From positions 1 to 9,674 of the forward strand of contig JAFZOV010000034.1 of assembly GCA_017550445.1 (NCBI GenBank): a DNA stretch of 9,674 nt. Reading direction: 5' to 3'. Below the pieces are notes generated by a model, which had not been told where the DNA came from, searched no databases, and worked only from the letters and a program-made list of their open reading frames with translations. Origin of the DNA: Fibrobacter sp. (GTDB taxonomy: Bacteria > Fibrobacterota > Fibrobacteria > Fibrobacterales > Fibrobacteraceae). Below are positions 6,553 to 9,674 of this stretch, piece by piece (position 1 is the first letter of the stretch; each line of letters begins with the position of its first letter). The position numbers were made by a program, and so were the translations under genes.

Positions 6553-7509
6553 TATTCTAAGGCGTGCGTATTCGTAGAGTCCAAGCGAAAGTGCTACCGA
6601 GGCATTGTAGGAATGGGCTTCGGGCATCATGGGGATGCGGAGCACGGCGTCGCACTGCTTGCGAATAAACGGCGGGAGGCCCACGTCTTCGCCACCGACG
6701 GCAATCACGGCCTGGTCGCTGAATTCAAAGCCGGCGAGGTTCGTTTCGGTGTCGGCGTCGAGGCCGAGAATCTGGTAGCCGGCGAGCTTGAGTTCGCCGA
6801 CGGCGGCTTCCAGGTTGTTCGGGCGGCAAATCTTCATCTTGTCGAGGGCGCCTGCGGCAGAGCGGGCCACGGCGGGGGTAATGCCGCACATGCCCTTGGC
6901 CGGGAGCATCAGCAAGTCCACGCCCAAGGCCAGCGCGCTACGGATGCATGCACCCAGGTTGCGGGGGTCTTCGATGTTGGTGCCCACGGCAATCAGCTTG
7001 CGTTCGCCGTTTTCCTTGGCCTTAAAATATTCTTCGCGAATGTCTTCCCAAACGAGAAGTTCCTTTTCGTTCAAGAGTGCAACTACACCGTGGTGTTGCG
7101 TGGTGTAGGTGTTTAGAACCTTGGAATCCACCTGTTGCACGTGCACGTGAGCGCGCTTGGCGAGCTTCTGCAGTTCGTAGAGCTTGGGATTGCCCGACTG
7201 GTGCATAAAGAGCACGCGGTGGACTTGCATGGGGCTGCGTTCCAGAAGGTCGGTCACTTCGCGGATGCCGCCGATAGCAGTTTGCGGGGCGCCATCAGGG
7301 TCGCCAAAACTCACGCGGCGGTCGCCATCGGTTTTGCGGCGTGTGAAACCTTCGCGGGGCTTGAAGTTGTCGCGCGGCTTGAAACCGTCGCGGCGTTCAA
7401 AGCCTTCACGACGCTCGAAATTGTCTCGGCGTTCAAAACCTTCACGCGGTTCGCGGTCTTTAAAATTGTGGCGGATGATGCCGAATTCTGTTTCTTTGTC
7501 GGAATTCAT
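6547..7509 (-). CDS. rlmB: SpoU/TrmH-family RNA 2'-O-ribose methyltransferase, RlmB-like, with repetitive N terminus
   Basis: A 320-residue SPOUT-class enzyme, most like RlmB, which methylates the 2'-OH of G2251 in 23S rRNA using S-adenosylmethionine; TrmH-like tRNA methylation is the alternative. Residues about 77-150 are the substrate-binding (L30e-like) domain, with GIREVTDLLE and TQHHGVVALL. The trefoil-knot catalytic domain shows motif 1 NIEDPRNLGACIRSA (178-192, Asn184, Arg190), motif 2 AVGGEDVGL to LRIPMM (270-295, Glu274), and motif 3 SYNASVALSLGLYEYAR (300-315, Asn302). Motif 3 reads SYNAS where SLNVS is usual, and the Gly after IPM is absent. Residues 22-57 are six tandem hexapeptides rich in Arg, Phe and acidic residues. 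The start at 7509 is chosen because a GGGAGA site lies just upstream and its ATG overlaps the TGA of the preceding cyclo-ligase gene (ATGA, 7506-7509), implying coupled translation; the upstream in-frame ATG at 7524 is less likely. Confidence 0.88.
   Translation of the reverse strand: MNSDKETEFGIIRHNFKDREPREGFERRDNFERREGFERRDGFKPRDNFKPREGFTRRKTDGDRRVSFGDPDGAPQTAIGGIREVTDLLERSPMQVHRVLFMHQSGNPKLYELQKLAKRAHVHVQQVDSKVLNTYTTQHHGVVALLNEKELLVWEDIREEYFKAKENGERKLIAVGTNIEDPRNLGACIRSALALGVDLLMLPAKGMCGITPAVARSAAGALDKMKICRPNNLEAAVGELKLAGYQILGLDADTETNLAGFEFSDQAVIAVGGEDVGLPPFIRKQCDAVLRIPMMPEAHSYNASVALSLGLYEYARLRIK
7339..7446 (-). repeat. Six tandem 18-bp repeats encoding hexapeptides in the rlmB-like gene
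   Basis: Six consecutive 18-base units encode REGFER, RDNFER, REGFER, RDGFKP, RDNFKP and REGFTR (residues 22-57). The general form is R-(D/E)-(G/N)-F-(E/K/T)-(R/P). Units 1 and 3 are identical as peptides. The pattern is in frame throughout, so gain or loss of units would leave the enzyme intact. It gives a charged, aromatic, low-complexity tail reminiscent of RNA-binding RG/RF-rich tails, though its role is inference. Confidence 0.9.
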
Positions 7510-8081
7510 GGTTTCTCCCTGCAAATAATAATCTGGTCCATCTTGATGTCGGTCAGCTTTTGTGCAAGCGGCTCGACGCTAATCTGTTTGGGCGTTGCGA
7601 TGCCAGCCTTGTGGGCATTCGGGTGCTTTGCCAAAAAACGATCGTAGTAACCCTTGCCGTGTCCGCAGCGTTCGCCGGTTAGGTTGAACTTGGTGCCCGG
7701 AACCAAAAATACGGTAAAGTCGCCATCGTGGGCGGGCAAGTCTCCGCGCGGCTCCATAATGCCGAACTTGCCTTTGACCAAGTCCTTCTTGAGGCTTTGT
7801 ACATGGCAAAATTCCATAGTGGTGGGGCCTGTGCAGCGGGGGAGCAAAAGGCGACCTTCGTCAGCGAGTTGCTCGATAATCGGCATAATGTTCGGCTCGC
7901 CCGTGAGCGGGTAGAATGCGGCCACCTTGCGCGATTCCTTGTAACCCGGAATGGCGTGGATTTCTTCCCAGGGGTTTCCGATAAGCTCTTCGCCTTCGCG
8001 CTTTTTGCGTAACATCTCAAAAAGCGGCCTGGAGCCGAAAATCAAAAGGAGTAAAGCAGAAACGAGAAGTATAGATTCCAT
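7506..8081 (-). CDS. 5-formyltetrahydrofolate cyclo-ligase family protein with N-terminal membrane segment
   Basis: A 191-residue protein of the 5-FCL/MTHFS family, which converts 5-formyltetrahydrofolate to 5,10-methenyltetrahydrofolate with ATP. Visible family motifs: RKVAAFYPLTGEPNI (51-65), with the conserved Glu62; LADEGRLLLPRC (72-83); GIMEPRGDLP (107-116); and the C-terminal signature VPGTKFNLTGERCGHGKGYYDRFL (127-150), with GHGKGYYDR at 140-148. Unusually, residues 4-16 (ILLVSALLLLIFG) form a single hydrophobic helix before the LRKKREGEEL stretch that matches the normal family N terminus. Met23 (8015) would give a soluble form of ordinary start, but no Shine-Dalgarno precedes it; ATG 8081 has only a weak AGG seven bases away. 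So either this is a membrane-anchored cyclo-ligase or the start is internal. The gene overlaps the rlmB-like gene by ATGA and follows RNase D after 99 bases. The folate-enzyme call is good; the exact start is open. Confidence 0.85.
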   Translation of the reverse strand: MESILLVSALLLLIFGSRPLFEMLRKKREGEELIGNPWEEIHAIPGYKESRKVAAFYPLTGEPNIMPIIEQLADEGRLLLPRCTGPTTMEFCHVQSLKKDLVKGKFGIMEPRGDLPAHDGDFTVFLVPGTKFNLTGERCGHGKGYYDRFLAKHPNAHKAGIATPKQISVEPLAQKLTDIKMDQIIICREKP

Positions 8082-8141
8082 ATTGATGCCTGCGGGGATT
8101 TGTCCAGTAGCGGGCGGTTAAATTGTGAAACTTTAAACTTT

Positions 8142-8176
8142 GGATTGCTTCGTCGCCAGGGGCTCCTCGCAATGAC
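8142..8176. repeat. Dispersed palindromic intergenic element (GTCATTGCGAGGAGC-type)
   Basis: The stretch GGATTGCTTCGTCG ... CTCCTCGCAATGAC has ATTGC (8144-8148) facing GCAAT (8169-8173) around a GC-rich centre. This GTCATTGCGAGG...CGACGAAGCAATCC form is familiar as a high-copy, REP-like intergenic sequence in many unrelated bacteria (recognised from memory, not searched). Here it fills most of the 99-base gap between the RNase D stop (8181) and the cyclo-ligase start (8081). The rest of the gap (8082-8141) holds a short AAACTTT direct repeat and nothing else recognisable. There is no U-tract, so a terminator role is unlikely. Confidence 0.7.
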
Positions 8177-8180
8177 GTTG

Positions 8181-9341
8181 CTAATCTGGATCTCCCACAC
8201 GCTTTGCGCTCGGCAAGTTCTGTTGCAAAATTTCAGTCCAGAGGGCTCGCTGCCAGTTCATCAGGTGCGCTTCTTCGTAGCGGGTTTCCCAGGGCATGTC
8301 GCCCGGAGCCGCAAGCCAAATCAGCTGCGCCTTGTTCGCGATAAGTGACGGATCAATTTCCAGTTCTTCTGCCTTCAAATCTCGCCAAGTCTTGAGCACC
8401 GAGAGCAAGTCGGAGTTCGGCACCACCGGCGGAGGCGGCGCCTTCGGTAGGCGCTCGGGCCAGTCAGACTGCGGAACGCTTACGGCGGTCTCTAGCATGT
8501 TGACAAAAGAATCTAGACGATCGTCGCGGAAGTTGCGGGGGAGCTTGGGCAACTTGTCCAAGTCCACCTTCGGGAAGTTAGCCTCGACACGGCGGGCAAT
8601 CACAAGCATCAGTTCCACCGGCATCACTTTATACGGCGGACGGTCGAGTTCTTCGGCTTGCTTTTCGCGCCATTCCCAAAGGTGCTTGAGAATATTGAGT
8701 GCACATGGCGAAAGCGGAGCGGAACCTGTGACGCGCCAGGGGTCTCTCTTTAGTGGAGCTGGGTTCTTGGCGTGTTCAATCAAAGCGTCGCACTGTTCGG
8801 TAAGCCAGCTCATGCGGCCGGCTTCCTGCAGCTTTTCTACGAGAATTGCGCAAAGTTCGTGCAGGTAGAACGTGTCGTGAATAGCGTATTCGCACATTTC
8901 GAGCGGCAACGGGCGCGTTGTCCAGTCGGCGCGCTGGTTTTCTTTCTTGAGTTCGTCGCCAAAGTATTGGCGGACCAGGTCGGCAAGGCCCAGGTGGTCT
9001 TCGCCCAGAATCTTTGCTGCAAGCATCGTGTCGAAAATGTGCGTCGGCGAAAAACCGTAAGTCTGCCACAGCAGTCGCAAATCGTAGTCGGCACCGTGGA
9101 AAATGAGTGTCTGCATGGCGCGCGCCTTGAACAGCGGCGTAAGGTCAAGCCCGCACAACGGGTCCACAATGTAGTGGTGCTCGCCGATCGTAATCTGAAT
9201 CAGGCAGAGACGAGTGGTATAATGGTACATGGAATCCGCTTCGGTATCGACCGCGGCCATGTCATAAAGCTCCAAATCCGCCAGCAAATTTGCGAGAGAT
9301 TCTTCGCTATCAACCAGTATGTATTTCTCGTCTTGCAACAT
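8181..9341 (-). CDS. rnd: Ribonuclease D
   Basis: A 386-residue DEDDy-type 3'-5' exoribonuclease that trims 3' ends of tRNA and other small stable RNA precursors in the cytoplasm. All catalytic motifs are visible: Exo I VDTEAD (Asp32, Glu34), Exo II FHGADYDLRLL (Asp87), and Exo III YAIHDTFYL (Tyr152, Asp156). The FDTMLAAKILG segment and LADLVRQYF are also typical. A first HRDC domain lies near 215-280 (WREKQAEELDRPPYKVMP), and a second HRDC-like segment near 335-375 (LKTWRDLKAEELEIDPSLIANKAQLIWLA region), separated by a proline-rich linker (APPPPVVP). Length matches the family (E. coli RNase D is about 375). ATG 9341 lacks an evident Shine-Dalgarno. The 3' neighbours on the same strand (cyclo-ligase, rlmB-like) and the nearby tRNA-Gly fit an RNA-metabolism cluster. 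Confidence 0.95.
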   Translation of the reverse strand: MLQDEKYILVDSEESLANLLADLELYDMAAVDTEADSMYHYTTRLCLIQITIGEHHYIVDPLCGLDLTPLFKARAMQTLIFHGADYDLRLLWQTYGFSPTHIFDTMLAAKILGEDHLGLADLVRQYFGDELKKENQRADWTTRPLPLEMCEYAIHDTFYLHELCAILVEKLQEAGRMSWLTEQCDALIEHAKNPAPLKRDPWRVTGSAPLSPCALNILKHLWEWREKQAEELDRPPYKVMPVELMLVIARRVEANFPKVDLDKLPKLPRNFRDDRLDSFVNMLETAVSVPQSDWPERLPKAPPPPVVPNSDLLSVLKTWRDLKAEELEIDPSLIANKAQLIWLAAPGDMPWETRYEEAHLMNWQRALWTEILQQNLPSAKRVGDPD

Positions 9342-9490
9342 TTGGGGTGAAATGTAATTAAAAATATGCGTTCAGGCATTACCGTAATTTGCAAGAGCTT
9401 TGTTATTTCGTCAAGTTTAGAGAATTATGTGCGAAAATAGGCTTTAATTCTTTAGATATAGTGAATTAAAAAATGACTGAGTGGGGAAGA

Positions 9491-9530
9491 AGGGTCCGGT
9501 CCCTCCCGAGAGAATACAAAAAAGCCCAGC
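9491..9530 (+). pseudogene. Inverted partial copy of the tRNA-Gly 3' end and trailer
   Basis: AGGGTCCGGTCCCT (9491-9504) matches the T-arm of the neighbouring tRNA-Gly, AGGGTCCGAGTCCCT (- strand, 9578-9564), with one base deleted. TCCCG (9504-9508) matches the acceptor end, and GAATACAAAA (9512-9521) exactly matches the tRNA trailer (9553-9544). The copy faces the tRNA head-on across the terminator loop, making one imperfect palindrome of about 88 bases centred on 9533. No D-arm or anticodon arm precedes it. It may be an inverted-duplication relic. Confidence 0.6.
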
Positions 9531-9542
9531 ATTAAGCTGGGC
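9518..9542 (-). terminator. Rho-independent terminator of tRNA-Gly
   Basis: On the - strand GCCCAGC (9542-9536) pairs perfectly with GCTGGGC (9530-9524) over a TTAAT loop, followed by six U (complement of A 9518-9523). It starts about 13 bases after the mature tRNA 3' end. The flanking GAATACAAAA/TTTTGTATTC arms extend the stem. Confidence 0.88.
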
Positions 9543-9554
9543 GTTTTGTATTCG

Positions 9555-9627
<73 letters not shown>

Positions 9628-9633
9628 GGGGTG

Positions 9634-9655
9634 GCACAATTATAGATAATTGTGC
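9634..9655. promoter_or_regulatory. Perfect 10-bp palindrome overlapping the tRNA-Gly -10 box
   Basis: GCACAATTAT (9634-9643) and ATAATTGTGC (9646-9655) are exact reverse complements with a 2-base centre. The site covers the whole -10 hexamer and half of the promoter spacer, the classic position for a repressor operator. Part of the symmetry comes from the TATAAT box itself, but GCACAATT/AATTGTGC is not required by the promoter. Confidence 0.6.
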
Positions 9656-9667
9656 GGGGTATGTCAA
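9639..9667 (-). promoter_or_regulatory. Consensus sigma-70 promoter of tRNA-Gly
   Basis: On the - strand TTGACA (9667-9662) and TATAAT (9644-9639) are both perfect consensus hexamers, separated by exactly 17 bases. Transcription should start near 9632, about five bases before the mature tRNA 5' end. This is as strong a promoter as sequence can predict. Confidence 0.93.
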
Positions 9668-9674
9668 GGGATAG

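Noticed and set aside
6613..7116. Open + strand frame of 167 residues opposite the methyltransferase gene
   Set aside because: It reflects the high-GC codon pattern of the gene on the other strand; the SpoU motifs prove the - strand frame.
7339..7446. CRISPR array
   Set aside because: The 18-base units are contiguous, in frame and coding, with no unique spacers.
7135..7647. Open + strand frame of 170 residues with repeated VARLETVAAFKAF-like units
   Set aside because: The repetition is the antisense of the 18-base tandem repeats in the rlmB-like gene.
8772..9350. Open + strand frame of 192 residues opposite RNase D
   Set aside because: The - strand has every DEDDy catalytic motif; the + frame has no family features.
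9342..9490. A convincing promoter for rnd
   Set aside because: A TTGACG is present on the - strand near 9415, but no good -10 hexamer lies at the right distance; the region otherwise shows only short AT-rich repeats.

Overview
The window looks like chromosomal DNA of a Fibrobacter-type bacterium. The main clue is the C-terminal domain of the protein at 954-3284, which resembles the FISUMP domain (Fibrobacter succinogenes major paralogous domain). Three outer-envelope lipoproteins in a row, a BACON-like domain and moderate GC housekeeping genes fit the Fibrobacteres/Bacteroidetes group. The genus call is inference from domain content; there is no rRNA here to confirm it.

Layout. The left edge carries the 3' two-thirds of pheS (phenylalanyl-tRNA synthetase alpha chain, + strand), then a structured 261-base intergenic stretch with hairpins, a terminator and a promoter. 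Next come three + strand lipoprotein genes: a BACON-MACPF-FISUMP protein of 776 residues (954-3284); after a rho-independent terminator, a 346-residue BMP/PnrA-type substrate-binding lipoprotein (3362-4402); and, overlapping it by 14 bases, a 715-residue lipoprotein (4389-6536) that joins a LivK-type periplasmic-binding fold to a complete legumain-like (peptidase C13) protease with an intact His-Cys dyad. A palindrome shared by the two facing stop codons ends this block.

The right part is on the - strand and is housekeeping: ribonuclease D (8181-9341), a 5-formyltetrahydrofolate cyclo-ligase family protein with an unusual N-terminal membrane segment (7506-8081), and an RlmB/TrmH-type 2'-O-ribose methyltransferase (6547-7509) coupled to it by an ATGA overlap and carrying six tandem hexapeptides in its N-terminal extension. 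A GTCATTGC...-type dispersed palindromic element lies between the RNase D and cyclo-ligase genes. At the right edge is tRNA-Gly(GCC) with a perfect-consensus promoter, a 10-bp palindrome over its -10 box, a terminator, and an inverted partial copy of its own 3' end.

How the genes may work together. The two overlapping genes 3362-4402 and 4389-6536 are almost certainly co-translated and encode two different classes of ligand-binding lipoprotein with no permease nearby, one carrying a caspase-clan protease. With a MACPF pore-forming-type lipoprotein immediately upstream, this is the most interesting part of the window: a possible surface sensing, proteolysis and membrane-attack module. The individual domain calls are well supported; the functional link between them is a hypothesis.
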